Origin: Cryptosporangium arvum DSM 44712
Lineage (GTDB): Bacteria; Actinomycetota; Actinomycetes; Mycobacteriales; Cryptosporangiaceae
DNA length: 64,000 bases
Reading direction: 5' to 3'
Assembly: GCF_000585375.1 (NCBI RefSeq)
Contig: NZ_KK073874.1
Coordinates: forward strand, 4,867,251 to 4,931,250
Positions 1-8,264 of the stretch are shown here, piece after piece; position 1 is the stretch's first letter; every line of letters begins with the position of its first letter. A program made the position numbers and the translations under genes. Below the pieces are notes generated by a model, which ran no database searches, had not been told where the DNA came from, and worked only from the letters and a program-made list of their open reading frames with translations.

Positions 1-372
1 TACGACTGTCCCGACGAGACCGGTTTCTACCACGTCGGAGCGATCGTCAACCCGGTGCTGCTGCCGCCGGAACCGGGCGTCGAGGAGGACAAGGACGACG
101 AAGGCTGCCTGTCGGTACCGCTGGAGTTCTCCCCGCTGGCCCGCCCGGCGACGGCGTCGGTGACCGGCCAGGACATCGAGGGCCGGCCGATCCGGGTGGA
201 CGGCACCGGGCTCTTCGCCCGCTGTCTCCAGCACGAGACCGACCACCTCAACGGCATCCTCTACGTCGACCGGCTCGAGCCCGACGCCCGCGAGGCGGTG
301 CTGGCCGAGAACACCCGCCGCATCGAGGCGCACGAGATGCCCCCGTGGTCCGAGGGCGCACCGCGCGACTAG
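1..372 (+). CDS. def: Peptide deformylase, C-terminal part (5' end outside window)
   Basis: The reading frame is open from base 1, so the N-terminus lies upstream of the window. The visible 123 residues contain two of the three deformylase motifs: EGCLS, whose Cys binds the metal, and QHETDHLNG, the HExxH motif with two metal-binding His and the catalytic Glu. The enzyme removes the formyl group from the initiator Met of nascent proteins in the cytosol. The first motif (GLAAxQ) would lie before the window. A strong hairpin follows the stop codon. The family assignment is secure; whether this is the main or a secondary deformylase cannot be told. Confidence 0.96.
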   Translation, partial: YDCPDETGFYHVGAIVNPVLLPPEPGVEEDKDDEGCLSVPLEFSPLARPATASVTGQDIEGRPIRVDGTGLFARCLQHETDHLNGILYVDRLEPDAREAVLAENTRRIEAHEMPPWSEGAPRD

Positions 373-378
373 TCCCGG

Positions 379-410
379 CCCGGTGGGCGGCCCGCCGGCC
401 GCCCACCGGG
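379..410. terminator. Terminator-like hairpin after def
   Basis: A perfect 14-bp stem (bases 379-392 with 397-410) closes on a 4-base CGCC loop, 6 bases after the def stop and between two convergent genes. There is no T-tract, as is common in GC-rich actinobacteria. It probably acts in both directions. Confidence 0.7.
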
Positions 411-440
411 CACCGACCTCCCACCGGGCGTCCGCGGCGG

Positions 441-1085
441 TCAGGTGAGCGAGCGGTCCCCGGGGTTCCAGGAGAACGCCGCCGTGGCCGCACCCGGGGC
501 CACCTCGGTGAAGCCGGCGTCGTGCACCACCGGGCCGTCGGCCGCCGCCCACTGCCGCGCGGTCGCCACCCGCACCGCGAGGGGGAAGCCGTCCGCCGCC
601 CAGGCCGCGGCCACGGCCGGTTCCAGCGACCACAGGCCCAGCTGGGCGGCGTGCCCGGCCTGGGCCATCGCTTTGCCCGCGGTCATCTCGACGTCGGGCG
701 CGAGCAGCACGAGCGGGGTGCCGGCGGCCGGCGGGGGCGGCGGGGCCGCGTCGTCGAGTTCGGTGCCGCTGACCTGCAGGCGCGCGAGGTCGCGGGGCCA
801 CTCGTCGAGCGGGATCGGCGGGTAGACACGCACCTCGGCCGAGCCGGTCGTGACCGTGGTGCCGGGCAGGGCGAGCGCCCGCCGCCACTCCGCGCCGCGG
901 GCCCGGCGGACCACCTTGCGGATGCGGTTGCCCGCCCACGCGTCGACGTCCTCCCGCCACTGGGGGTCGTCGGTCGTCACCATCAGCAGCACGGCCCGGG
1001 CCGCGGCCTCCAGCGCGTCGGTGCGGGACGGCGGCGCCGCCTTCTCGACACGGACGACAAGCGGCAGGACTCGTTCGGGTTGCAC
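441..1085 (-). CDS. Pth2-family peptidyl-tRNA hydrolase-like protein
   Basis: A 214-residue protein if the GTG at 1085 is used. The open frame extends further upstream (ATG 1157), but that would overlap the preceding topoisomerase gene, so the GTG 10 bases after that stop is preferred. The segment at about residues 133-151 (MTAGKAMAQAGHAAQLG) matches the PTH2 signature with its conserved Lys and GH pair. Such enzymes release tRNA from prematurely dropped peptidyl-tRNA. The N-terminal 120 residues are poorly conserved and a proline stretch joins the two halves. It is probably co-transcribed with the topoisomerase gene. Actinobacterial Pth2-like proteins are accessory to the main Pth, and activity is not demonstrated by the sequence. 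Confidence 0.8.
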   Translation of the reverse strand: MQPERVLPLVVRVEKAAPPSRTDALEAAARAVLLMVTTDDPQWREDVDAWAGNRIRKVVRRARGAEWRRALALPGTTVTTGSAEVRVYPPIPLDEWPRDLARLQVSGTELDDAAPPPPPAAGTPLVLLAPDVEMTAGKAMAQAGHAAQLGLWSLEPAVAAAWAADGFPLAVRVATARQWAAADGPVVHDAGFTEVAPGAATAAFSWNPGDRSLT

Positions 1086-1095
1086 GCCGACCAGA

Positions 1096-2115
1096 CTATT
1101 TCCCGCCCAGCACCCGTAGCACCGCGGTTTCCACCGCGGGTTGCGCGGCCAGCACATTGGGCTCGTCGTGGCCGAGGCGGTCCAGCGTCGCCCGGATCGA
1201 CCGGCCCTGCTCGTAGGCGGTGATGATCCGCGGGTCGACGTACGACGCGCGCGCCACGGTCGGGGTGTTGCCGAGGTAGTCCGACACGTCCTCGACCGCG
1301 GCCCGCACGACCTTGTTGCGGGCCCGCTCGGCGTCGGGCGGGTCGCCGGCGAGCGCGAGCTCGACCGCCATCAGCACGGTCGCGTGCCAGGTCCGGAAGT
1401 CCTTGGCGCTGAGCGTGACCCCGGCGTTCTCGCGCAGGTAGTCGTTGACGTCCTCGCTCTTGACGTCGTACCAGCGCCCGCCGCTGCGGTAGGCGAGCAG
1501 GTCGTCCTCGTCGTCCTGGTGTCGCCGCAACGCCATCACGACGCGGCGCACGGCGTCGTCGCGGACCTCGATCGTGCGCTCGATCCCGCTCTTGGCCGGG
1601 TAGCGGAACTGGATCGTGCCCCGCTGCAGCGCGACGTGCTTCTTGCGGATCGTCGTGAGGCCGAAGCTGCCGTTCTCCGCCGCGTACACCTCGCCGCCGA
1701 TGCGGAACAGGCCCAGCTCGAGCAGGCGCACGCCGGCCGCGAGCACGCGCTGCCGGTCGAGTTCCCGGTGGTCGAGGTGCCGGGCCACGGTGCGGCGCAG
1801 CTTCGGCAGGCGGCGGGCGACCTCCAGCACGCGGTCGTGCTTGGCCTCGTCGCGCTTCTCCCGCCAGACGTCGTGGTAGCGGTACTGGCGCCGCCCGGCG
1901 TCGTCGGTGCCCACGGCCTGGATGTGGCCGTTGGCGTGGGGCGAGATCCAGACGTCGCGCCAGGCCGGCGGGATCACCAGCGCCTTGACCCGCGCGCGCT
2001 CGTCGGCGGGCAGCGGGCGCCCGTCGGGGTCCAGGAACCGGAAGCCGGTGCCCGAGCGCCGGCGGGTGTAGCCGGGTTTCGAGAGATCGCTGCGCCGCAG
2101 TCGCACTGTCGCCAT
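1096..2115 (-). CDS. DNA topoisomerase IB (eukaryotic/poxvirus-type)
   Basis: A 339-residue type IB topoisomerase, which relaxes supercoils by a 3'-phosphotyrosyl intermediate without ATP. The N-terminal domain (about 1-100) is followed by the catalytic core. Candidate catalytic residues are R138, K175, R241 and H244 (from the RTWH motif) and the nucleophile Y292 in RASYVDPR. The length fits the compact bacterial TopIB family of Deinococcus and actinobacteria. ATG 2115 is chosen because it starts directly at MATVRLRRSD; an in-frame start at 2148 would add residues with no family match. It lies upstream of, and probably in one transcript with, the Pth2-like gene. Confidence 0.93.
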   Translation of the reverse strand: MATVRLRRSDLSKPGYTRRRSGTGFRFLDPDGRPLPADERARVKALVIPPAWRDVWISPHANGHIQAVGTDDAGRRQYRYHDVWREKRDEAKHDRVLEVARRLPKLRRTVARHLDHRELDRQRVLAAGVRLLELGLFRIGGEVYAAENGSFGLTTIRKKHVALQRGTIQFRYPAKSGIERTIEVRDDAVRRVVMALRRHQDDEDDLLAYRSGGRWYDVKSEDVNDYLRENAGVTLSAKDFRTWHATVLMAVELALAGDPPDAERARNKVVRAAVEDVSDYLGNTPTVARASYVDPRIITAYEQGRSIRATLDRLGHDEPNVLAAQPAVETAVLRVLGGK

Positions 2116-2161
2116 GCGGCGCCGGATACCCGGACAATCGACGCACAACCCGTAGCGCTTT

Positions 2162-2186
2162 GCTTATATAAGCGATCTGTTACGCT
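2162..2186 (+). promoter_or_regulatory. Palindromic operator and leaderless promoter of the ArsR gene
   Basis: GCTTATATAAGC (2162-2173) is a perfect 12-bp AT-rich palindrome in very GC-rich DNA. TACGCT at 2181-2186 fits the TANNNT -10 consensus and lies exactly 12 to 7 bases before the GTG at 2193, so transcription should begin at the start codon. The palindrome just upstream is the likely autoregulatory site of the ArsR protein. Confidence 0.6.
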
Positions 2187-2192
2187 CACCCC

Positions 2193-2549
2193 GTGTCCGT
2201 CTGGGAGGCGCTGGCCGATCCGGTGCGCCGCGAGATCCTGGCCGGGCTGCGCGAGGGCGCGGCCACGGCCGGGGCGATCGCGGCGCGCTTCGCGATCAGC
2301 CGGCCGGCGGTGAGCAGGCACCTGCGCGTGCTGCGTGACGCCGGGCTCGCGTCGTCCGAGGTCCGCGGGCAGGAGCGGGTGTACCACCTGGCCGCCGCGC
2401 CGCTCGCCGAGGTCGACGCCTGGCTGCGCCGGGTCACGCCCGCACGGAGACCGTCCCCGGCCGAACGCCTGGACGCGTTGGAGACCGAGTTGCGCCGAGG
2501 GCGGCGCGGGAACAAGGAGGTCGGCGATGGTCACCGGTCCGCAGGGTGA
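2193..2549 (+). CDS. ArsR-family winged-helix repressor
   Basis: A 118-residue protein with the ArsR/SmtB winged helix-turn-helix at about residues 1-85: WEALADPVRREIL is helix 1 and ISRPAVSRHLRVLRDAGL is the recognition helix region. No clustered Cys or His metal ligands are seen, so it belongs to the non-metal type that usually sits beside an SRPBCC protein. The 3' end overlaps the next gene by 23 bases, so the two are translationally coupled. The GTG start has no Shine-Dalgarno and is likely read from a leaderless mRNA controlled by the palindrome at 2162-2173. Confidence 0.9.
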   Translation: MSVWEALADPVRREILAGLREGAATAGAIAARFAISRPAVSRHLRVLRDAGLASSEVRGQERVYHLAAAPLAEVDAWLRRVTPARRPSPAERLDALETELRRGRRGNKEVGDGHRSAG

Positions 2550-3006
2550 GGTGCGGCGCAACGACGACGGCACCGAGACGATCGTGCTCCACCGCGCGTT
2601 CCCCGACCCGATCGAGGACGTGTGGGCCGCGATCACCGAATCCGACCGGCTGGCCCGCTGGATCGGCCGCTACGAGGGCACCGGCGGTACCGGCGGCACG
2701 GTCGAGTTCACGTCGACCGGCGAGCTCGACGCCGGCGGTGAGGAGGGCAAGCCGGAGACGGTGGAGATCGTCGAGTGCTCACCCCCGCACCGGCTGATCG
2801 TCGACATGCCGTCCTACGACGGGGGCGTCTGGCACCTGGCCGTGACGCTCAGCGGGCGCGGCTCCGGCACCACGCTGGTGTTCGAGCAGCGCCTCACCGC
2901 CGGGACGCCGGCCGGGGACATCGAGACCGGCTGGCGCTGGTACCTCGACCGGCTCGTGGCCTCGATCGCGGGCGAGCCCCTGCCCGCCTGGGACGACTAC
3001 GCCTGA
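2527..3006 (+). CDS. SRPBCC / AHSA1-type ligand-binding domain protein
   Basis: A 159-residue single-domain START-like (activator of Hsp90 ATPase homologue 1, AHSA1) protein. Typical features are the N-terminal FPDPIEDVWAAITESDRLARWIG segment (here split: pattern F-x-x-x-I-x-x-V-W-x-A-I-T at about residues 24-38), the strand GTTLVFEQRL and the C-terminal helix GWRWYLDRL. These proteins bind small hydrophobic ligands in a helix-grip cavity. ArsR-SRPBCC pairs are common in actinobacteria; the SRPBCC member may sense or sequester the inducer. The start ATG lies inside the arsR gene and no ligand can be inferred. Confidence 0.88.
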   Translation: MVTGPQGEVRRNDDGTETIVLHRAFPDPIEDVWAAITESDRLARWIGRYEGTGGTGGTVEFTSTGELDAGGEEGKPETVEIVECSPPHRLIVDMPSYDGGVWHLAVTLSGRGSGTTLVFEQRLTAGTPAGDIETGWRWYLDRLVASIAGEPLPAWDDYA

Positions 3007-3034
3007 GGCCACCGGGGCCCGGACCCCGGTGGCC
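3007..3034. terminator. Bidirectional terminator hairpin
   Basis: A perfect 11-bp stem (3007-3017 with 3024-3034) with a 6-base loop begins right after the SRPBCC stop, between two convergent genes. There is no T-tract. Confidence 0.7.
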
Positions 3035-3041
3035 TCCGGGC

Positions 3042-4946
3042 TCAGGCCGCCGGGTCCGCGGCCTGCGCCCGGTCGGCGATCTCGTGGACGGTGCGCCCGT
3101 CCACGGTCTCGTGCTCGAGCAGGGCGCCGCTCAACTCGTCGAGCGCGGCGCGGTGGCGGGTCAGCAGGTCGATCGCGCGGCTCTCGGCCTCGCGCAGCAG
3201 CCGGGCGACCTCCTCGTCGACCACGCGCTGGGTCTCCTCGCTGTACGCGCGGTCCGGCCCGCCGACCCCGAGGTACTGGGGCTGGTCGCTGGCGTACCCG
3301 ACCGGGCCGAGCTTCGGCGAGAGCCCGAACTCGCGCACCATCCGCGTCGCCAGCTCGGTGGCCTTCGCGAGGTCGTTCGACGCCCCGGTCGAGCCCTCCC
3401 CGAACACCACCAGCTCAGCCGCCCGTCCGCCGAGCTGCACCGACAGCGTCGTCGTCAGCTGCAACTGCGAGTACAGGTGACGCTCGGCCTCGGGCAGCTG
3501 CTCGGTGACGCCGAGCGCCATCCCGCTCGGCAGGATCGTGACCTTGTCGACCGGGTCCGCGGCCGGGGAGAGCGCCGCGACGAGCGCGTGCCCGGACTCG
3601 TGCACGGCGACGCTCTGCTTCTCGTTCGGCAGCAGGAAGTTCGACCCGAGACGCTGGCCGAGCAGCACCCGGTCGCGGGCCTGCGAGAGGTCGGCCGCCC
3701 GCACCTCGGCCCGCCCGTCGCGCACCGCCACGATCGCCGCCTCGTTGAGCAGGTTCGCGAGATCCGCGCCGGAGAACCCCGGGGTGGCGCGCGAGGTCGC
3801 GTTCAGATCGACGTCCGGAGCGAGCTTCTTGCCCCGCGCGTGCACGGCGAGGATCGCCTCCCGCTCGGCCTGGTTCGGCAGCGGCACCGCCACCTGCCGG
3901 TCGAACCGCCCGGGCCGCAGCAGCGCCGGGTCGAGCGTCTCGGGCCGGTTGGTCGCCGCGATCACCACGACACCGGTCGACGGGTCGAACCCGTCCATCT
4001 CGGCCAGCAGCTGGTTGAGCGTCTGCTCGCGCTCGTCGTTGCTGGCGAAGCCGCCGGTGTTGCGGCGCTGGCCGATCGCGTCGATCTCGTCGATGAAGAT
4101 GATCGACGGCGCCCGCTTGCGCGCGTCGGCGAACAGGTCACGCACGCGGGACGCGCCGACGCCGACGAACAGCTCGACGAACGAGGAGCCGGTGACCGCG
4201 AAGAACGGCACCGCGGCCTCGCCCGCGACCGCGCGGGCCAGCAGCGTCTTGCCGGTGCCGGGCGGCCCGGCCATCAGGATGCCCTTCGGCCCGACGGCAC
4301 CGGCCGCGGCGTACTTGTCGGGCTGCTTGAGGAAGTCGACGACCTCGGTGACGTCCCGTTTCACGCCCTCGTACCCGGCGACGTCGGCGAACGTGGTGTC
4401 CGGACGCTCGGAGTCGATCACCTTCGCGGTGGACCGCCCGACCCCGCCGAACATGCCGCCGAGGCCACCGAGCTGGGCGCCCTTGCGGGCCTGCCGCCCG
4501 ATCCACCAGAAGTACGCGATGAACAGCAGCAGCGGGGCGAGCGAGAGCAGGATGCCCCAGAACGAGCTGCTGGCGCCGGTGGCGGTGAAGTGCGGCACGA
4601 CGTCGGGGTCCTTCACCGCGGCGAGGAACGCGTCGTCCGGGCCGTTGAGGCCGGTCGGGTAGTGCGAGGTGAAGTCGGCGCCGTCGTCGAAGTTCGCGCG
4701 GTACGTGCCGGTGATCGTGCCGTCGGCACGCAGTTCGAGCGTGTCGACGCGCTTGGCGGCGATCTGGTCGCTGAGCGTGCCGTACTCGACCGTCTTCACG
4801 CCCATGCGTCCGAACGGGAAGAACAGCAGGAACAACGTGAGTGCGACGCCGATCGGGATGAGGTAGCGGCGCCAGGCCGGAGGCGGGGGCGGTGCCGGAG
4901 CGGGAGGCTTGTCCCTCGGGGGTCCGGAACGCGCGTTAGCGGTCAT
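3042..4946 (-). CDS. ftsH: FtsH-type ATP-dependent zinc metalloprotease
   Basis: A 634-residue membrane-anchored AAA+ protease that extracts and degrades membrane and cytosolic proteins. A short proline-rich N-terminus precedes TM1 (about 29-46), an extracytoplasmic domain (47-128) and TM2 (about 129-148). The AAA module has Walker A GPPGTGKT (227-234), Walker B IIFIDEID (282-289) and the second region of homology with arginine fingers (about 338-353). The protease domain carries HESGH (449-453). ATG 4946 is chosen because MTANARSG starts just before the proline run; earlier starts would enter the neighbour. The C-terminus lacks the long disordered tail of the mycobacterial housekeeping FtsH, so this may be a second paralogue. 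Confidence 0.95.
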   Translation of the reverse strand: MTANARSGPPRDKPPAPAPPPPPAWRRYLIPIGVALTLFLLFFPFGRMGVKTVEYGTLSDQIAAKRVDTLELRADGTITGTYRANFDDGADFTSHYPTGLNGPDDAFLAAVKDPDVVPHFTATGASSSFWGILLSLAPLLLFIAYFWWIGRQARKGAQLGGLGGMFGGVGRSTAKVIDSERPDTTFADVAGYEGVKRDVTEVVDFLKQPDKYAAAGAVGPKGILMAGPPGTGKTLLARAVAGEAAVPFFAVTGSSFVELFVGVGASRVRDLFADARKRAPSIIFIDEIDAIGQRRNTGGFASNDEREQTLNQLLAEMDGFDPSTGVVVIAATNRPETLDPALLRPGRFDRQVAVPLPNQAEREAILAVHARGKKLAPDVDLNATSRATPGFSGADLANLLNEAAIVAVRDGRAEVRAADLSQARDRVLLGQRLGSNFLLPNEKQSVAVHESGHALVAALSPAADPVDKVTILPSGMALGVTEQLPEAERHLYSQLQLTTTLSVQLGGRAAELVVFGEGSTGASNDLAKATELATRMVREFGLSPKLGPVGYASDQPQYLGVGGPDRAYSEETQRVVDEEVARLLREAESRAIDLLTRHRAALDELSGALLEHETVDGRTVHEIADRAQAADPAA

Positions 4947-4957
4947 GAAAACGGAGG

Positions 4958-5272
4958 TTACTTCTCGGTTCTGGGTCGGGTGAGCAACAACCCCGCGATG
5001 ACCGCGAGCGCGGCCAGCAGACCGCCGATCAGCACCCACTGCCACCAGCCGGTCGCCCGCGGGTGCTGCCGGTAGAACTCGGCCCGGGCCTCCTCGCTGG
5101 TCATCGGCGTCGGGGCCGCGGTGGTGACCCCGGCGGTCGGCGACGCGGTGACCGTCGCGGCGGGTTCGTCCCGGCCGACCCAGGCCGCGCTCAGCGTGCC
5201 GACCGCGGCGAGCAGGCCCACGGCCAGCAGCGCGATCAGCAGGAGGCGTCCGCGGGTCTTTTTCTCCGCCAC
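4958..5272 (-). CDS. Small two-helix membrane protein, unknown function
   Basis: A 104-residue protein with hydrophobic segments at about residues 9-28 and 76-97. Between them is an Ala/Thr/Pro-rich extracytoplasmic loop with a charged stretch (SEEARAEFYRQHP). It ends with positive residues inside. I do not recognise a family. It lies 11 bases upstream of ftsH on the same strand and is probably co-transcribed, so it could be an FtsH partner or substrate adaptor; this is inference from position only. The GTG start at 5272 is 6 bases downstream of a TAGGCT element, consistent with a leaderless mRNA. Confidence 0.75.
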   Translation of the reverse strand: MAEKKTRGRLLLIALLAVGLLAAVGTLSAAWVGRDEPAATVTASPTAGVTTAAPTPMTSEEARAEFYRQHPRATGWWQWVLIGGLLAALAVIAGLLLTRPRTEK

Positions 5273-5275
5273 GCT

Positions 5276-5319
5276 GGCAGCCTAGCCGGGGCCCCCGGCA
5301 CGAGCGTCGCTAGGCTGCC
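5276..5319. promoter_or_regulatory. Symmetric back-to-back leaderless promoters
   Basis: An 11-bp inverted repeat, GGCAGCCTAGC (5276-5286) and GCTAGGCTGCC (5309-5319), fills the 51-bp gap between two divergent genes. Each arm contains TAGGCT, a TANNNT -10 element. On the minus strand it lies at -12 to -7 from GTG 5272; on the plus strand it lies at -13 to -8 from GTG 5324. Each arm therefore looks like a -10 box for the outward gene. Confidence 0.6.
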
Positions 5320-5323
5320 CGGC

Positions 5324-6985
5324 GTGAACGCCGGAATCCTGCTCGTTCTGCTGGCTCTGGGAGCTATCGCGATCTCGGCGTTCGGGCGTCGCGTCAACGC
5401 CCAGCCCGGCCTGCTGATCCTGATCGCGGCGGCCGCGGTGTCGTTCGTCCCCGGGCTCCCCCGGCTGGAGCTCGACCCGGAGCTGATCCTGGGGCTGGTC
5501 GTACCGCCGCTGCTCTACGCCGCGGCGCTGGAGTTCTCGTTCTTCAGTTTCCTGCGCAACCTGCGCGCGATCCTCGGCCTGGGCGTCGTGCTCGTGCTGC
5601 TCACCGCGTGGCTGTCCCGGATCGCGGTGGACCTGATGATGCCCGCGCTCGGCGCGAGCGTCGCGCTGCTGCTGGCCGCGATCGTCGCGCCGCCGGACAC
5701 GGTGACGATCACCGCCCACGGCCAGGAGCTCGGCCTGACCCGGCGGGTCACCGCGATCCTCACCGGCGAGAGCCTGGTGAACGACGCGATGGCGCTCACC
5801 CTGTTCAGCATCGCGCTCGCGGCCACCGGCGGCGAGGAGACGTTCATCGACAACGGGGCGCTGCTGTTCGCGTGGTCCGCGCTGGTCGGGGTCCTGATCG
5901 GCTTCGCGCTGGGCAACCTCGCCACCGCGATCCGCCGCCGGCTCGACGACCCGACGCTCGGCACCGCGGTCGGGCTGGTCGTGCCGTTCGCCGCGTACCT
6001 GGCGGCCGAGGAGGCGCACGCGTCCGGGGTGCTCGCGGTCGTCGTGGCCGGGTTCAACGTCGCGGTCGAGTCCGAGTACGGCAACCGCAGGCGTGAACGC
6101 CTGGGGTTCCGGACCCGGATGACCGAGCGCGAGGTCTGGCCGGTACTCGGCGCGCTGCTGGAGTCGTTCGTCTTCGCCTACACCGGCCTGCAGATGAAGT
6201 TCGTCATCGATGACCTGCGCGAGTCCGGGGAGCCGCTGGGGCGCACCCTGCTCACCGGCGTCGTGCTGCTGGTCGTCGTCATCGCGGTCCGGTTCGCCTG
6301 GGTAGCGGTCGTCTTCGGGCGACGGCTGCTGGCCAACCAGTCGTTGCAACGGCGGTTGCAGGACCCGCTGTTCCGCAAGCGCTGGGACGAGCGCCTGCAG
6401 CAGGTCGCCGAGCGGCGCGGGCGGGCACCGGAGATCCCCGAGGCGCTCGGCTGGAAAGAGCAGACGCTGCTGTCCTGGACCGGGATGCGCGGCATCGTGA
6501 CGCTCGGCGCCGCCGGCGGCATCCCGCTGCTCACCGAGGACGGCGCGCCGTTCCCGCACCGCGACACGCTGCAGTTCCTGGCCTACTTCGTGGTGTTCGG
6601 CACGCTTCTGGTGCAGGGCCCGACGCTCGCGCTGCTGGCCCGCAGGCTCCGGATCGACACCAGCGAGGAGGACCGCGTCGCGCTGGAGCAGCTCGCGCTG
6701 GCCGAGCGGATCGCGGCCGACGCGGAGGCCGGCACCGTGCCGTCGCTCCCCGACGACGCCCGGCCCGGCCGCCGCCGTCGCGACGGCCGGCCCCGGCGGC
6801 GGGTCCGGGGCGGCCGGCTGGTGCGCGGCGAGGTGGCGACCCCCACCGACCCGGCCACGCTCGACCGGTTCGACCGGCAGCGCGAGGCGCTCTCGATCTC
6901 GGTGATCGCCCGCACCCTCGACGACGAGGCCGCGCAGGTCGTGCTGGCCCGGATCGACCGCCAGCAGGCCGCCGAACAGGTCTAG
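5324..6985 (+). CDS. CPA1-family Na+/H+ antiporter
   Basis: A 553-residue polytopic protein of the cation:proton antiporter 1 (NhaP/NHE-like) family. There are about 12 membrane segments in residues 1-430. LVVPPLLYAAALEFSF matches the TM region containing the family's cation path, and the motif ESLVNDAMALTLF carries the conserved ND pair at the ion-binding site. The cytosolic C-terminal tail (about 450-553) is charged, with an Arg-rich stretch, and probably regulates activity by pH. It exports Na+ or K+ in exchange for H+. GTG 5324 is chosen since hydrophobic sequence begins at once and a TAGGCT promoter lies just before it. Its stop overlaps that of the convergent oxidase gene within TCTAGA. 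Confidence 0.92.
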   Translation: MNAGILLVLLALGAIAISAFGRRVNAQPGLLILIAAAAVSFVPGLPRLELDPELILGLVVPPLLYAAALEFSFFSFLRNLRAILGLGVVLVLLTAWLSRIAVDLMMPALGASVALLLAAIVAPPDTVTITAHGQELGLTRRVTAILTGESLVNDAMALTLFSIALAATGGEETFIDNGALLFAWSALVGVLIGFALGNLATAIRRRLDDPTLGTAVGLVVPFAAYLAAEEAHASGVLAVVVAGFNVAVESEYGNRRRERLGFRTRMTEREVWPVLGALLESFVFAYTGLQMKFVIDDLRESGEPLGRTLLTGVVLLVVVIAVRFAWVAVVFGRRLLANQSLQRRLQDPLFRKRWDERLQQVAERRGRAPEIPEALGWKEQTLLSWTGMRGIVTLGAAGGIPLLTEDGAPFPHRDTLQFLAYFVVFGTLLVQGPTLALLARRLRIDTSEEDRVALEQLALAERIAADAEAGTVPSLPDDARPGRRRRDGRPRRRVRGGRLVRGEVATPTDPATLDRFDRQREALSISVIARTLDDEAAQVVLARIDRQQAAEQV

Positions 6986-8247
6986 ACCTGGTCCAGGTAG
7001 CGCTCGGTGAACGCGTTGCGGAACTTGCCGTCCGGGTCGTACCGGCGGATCAGCGCCTGTGCGTCGGCGAAGCGCGGGTACCGGGCCGCCACGTCCGCGG
7101 GCTCCATCGAGAAGACCTTGCCCCAGTGCGGGCGCGCGCCCAGCGGGGCCAGCCCCTCCTCCAGCGCGGTGACGACCGGCCGGGCCGCCTCCGGATCGGG
7201 CCGCCAGGTGAAGTGCAGCGCGATGCTGTCCTGCCGGTAGGCCTCCGACAGCCACAGCTCGTCGGCGGCGACCGTCCGCAGCTCGCAGACGTAGAGGTTC
7301 GGGGCGAGCCGGTCGGCGAGAGCGCTGAGCACGTCGAGCGCCGGGACCGCGTTCTCGATCGGCAGCAGGTACTCGGTCTGCAGCTCCTCACCGGCGCTCG
7401 GCGTGAACTCCAGCCGGAAGTGCGGCAACCGGGTGTGCCAGGGCCCGGGGGCGCCGCCCTGCTGGGTCGCGAAGCCCGGGTCCTGACCGGGAACCGGGTT
7501 GCGCTGGCCGGGCGCGAGCGTGGCACCGAGCCAGTCCCGCCCGTGCGGCCACTCCCCGGCGTCGGTGCGGTGCTTGACCCAGACCTGCTCGGCGAACGGC
7601 CGCCGCCAGGTCAGGAACACGCTGACGCTGTACGCCGCGGTCAGCACGTCGCGCAGGTTGACCCGCAGCGCCGGGAGGAACATGCGGTCGTAGACGCGCT
7701 GCTCGACCTCGTAGCGCGGCTGGATGTCCAGGCCGAGCGCGGTGACGACGCCGATCGAGCCGAGCGTGACGACCGACCCGTCGAAGTTCTCGTCGCCGCG
7801 CGCGAGGTGCACCAGCTCGCCGCTCGGCGTGACCAGCTCGATCGCGTTCACCGCCGACGCCAGGCAGCCGTTCGTGGCGCCCGACCCGTGGGTGCCGGTG
7901 GCCACCGCGCCGCCGATGCTGATGTGCGGCAGCGAGCCGAGGTTGTGCAGCGCCCACCCGGCGGGGTCGAGCACCTGGGCGAGCTCACCGAACCGCGTGC
8001 CCGCGCTGACCGTCACCGAGCGCCGCTCGGCGTCGATCTCGATGCGGCGCGGGAGGTCGGCCACGGTGAGCAGCGCCCGGTCGCTGTCGGCGACCGCGCT
8101 GAACGAGTGCCCGGTGCCGAGCACCCGGAGGTGCTCGGCGTCCGCGACCACCTCACGGACCTGGTCGACGCTGGTGGGGCGGTGCAGCGTCCGGGTCGAA
8201 AAAACGACATTTCCGGCCCAGTTGGTGATGGGTTGATCGGTGACCAT
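6982..8247 (-). CDS. aldO: FAD-dependent alditol oxidase-like protein (VAO family)
   Basis: A 421-residue flavoprotein close to the Streptomyces alditol oxidase AldO. The N-terminus (TNWAGNVVFS) and GTGHSF at residues 44-49 match; H47 corresponds to the His that carries covalent FAD in AldO. PHISIGGAVATGTHGSG is the FAD-binding signature of the VAO/PCMH fold. The C-terminal ALO domain contains HWGKVFSM. AldO-like enzymes oxidise the C1 hydroxyl of polyols such as xylitol or sorbitol to the aldose, giving H2O2. ATG 8247 fits the AldO start and has a GGAAG ribosome site 8 bases upstream; an alternative ATG at 8262 is unlikely. Only 17 bases separate it from the divergent tspO. Confidence 0.88.
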   Translation of the reverse strand: MVTDQPITNWAGNVVFSTRTLHRPTSVDQVREVVADAEHLRVLGTGHSFSAVADSDRALLTVADLPRRIEIDAERRSVTVSAGTRFGELAQVLDPAGWALHNLGSLPHISIGGAVATGTHGSGATNGCLASAVNAIELVTPSGELVHLARGDENFDGSVVTLGSIGVVTALGLDIQPRYEVEQRVYDRMFLPALRVNLRDVLTAAYSVSVFLTWRRPFAEQVWVKHRTDAGEWPHGRDWLGATLAPGQRNPVPGQDPGFATQQGGAPGPWHTRLPHFRLEFTPSAGEELQTEYLLPIENAVPALDVLSALADRLAPNLYVCELRTVAADELWLSEAYRQDSIALHFTWRPDPEAARPVVTALEEGLAPLGARPHWGKVFSMEPADVAARYPRFADAQALIRRYDPDGKFRNAFTERYLDQV

Positions 8248-8252
8248 GGGGT

Positions 8253-8258
8253 TATCTT
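8253..8258 (+). promoter_or_regulatory. -10 element of leaderless tspO
   Basis: TATCTT matches TANNNT and lies at -12 to -7 from the tspO ATG at 8265, inside a 17-bp divergent gap. No Shine-Dalgarno precedes that ATG on the plus strand. Confidence 0.5.
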
Positions 8259-8264
8259 CCACGC

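Noticed and set aside
1086-1157. Upstream start for the Pth2-like gene (ATG 1157)
   Set aside because: It would overlap the topoisomerase gene by over 60 bases and adds no family-like sequence.
5282-7255. Long open frame antisense to the antiporter gene
   Set aside because: It is a by-product of GC-rich codon bias; the antiporter on the plus strand has clear family motifs and the antisense translation is low-complexity.
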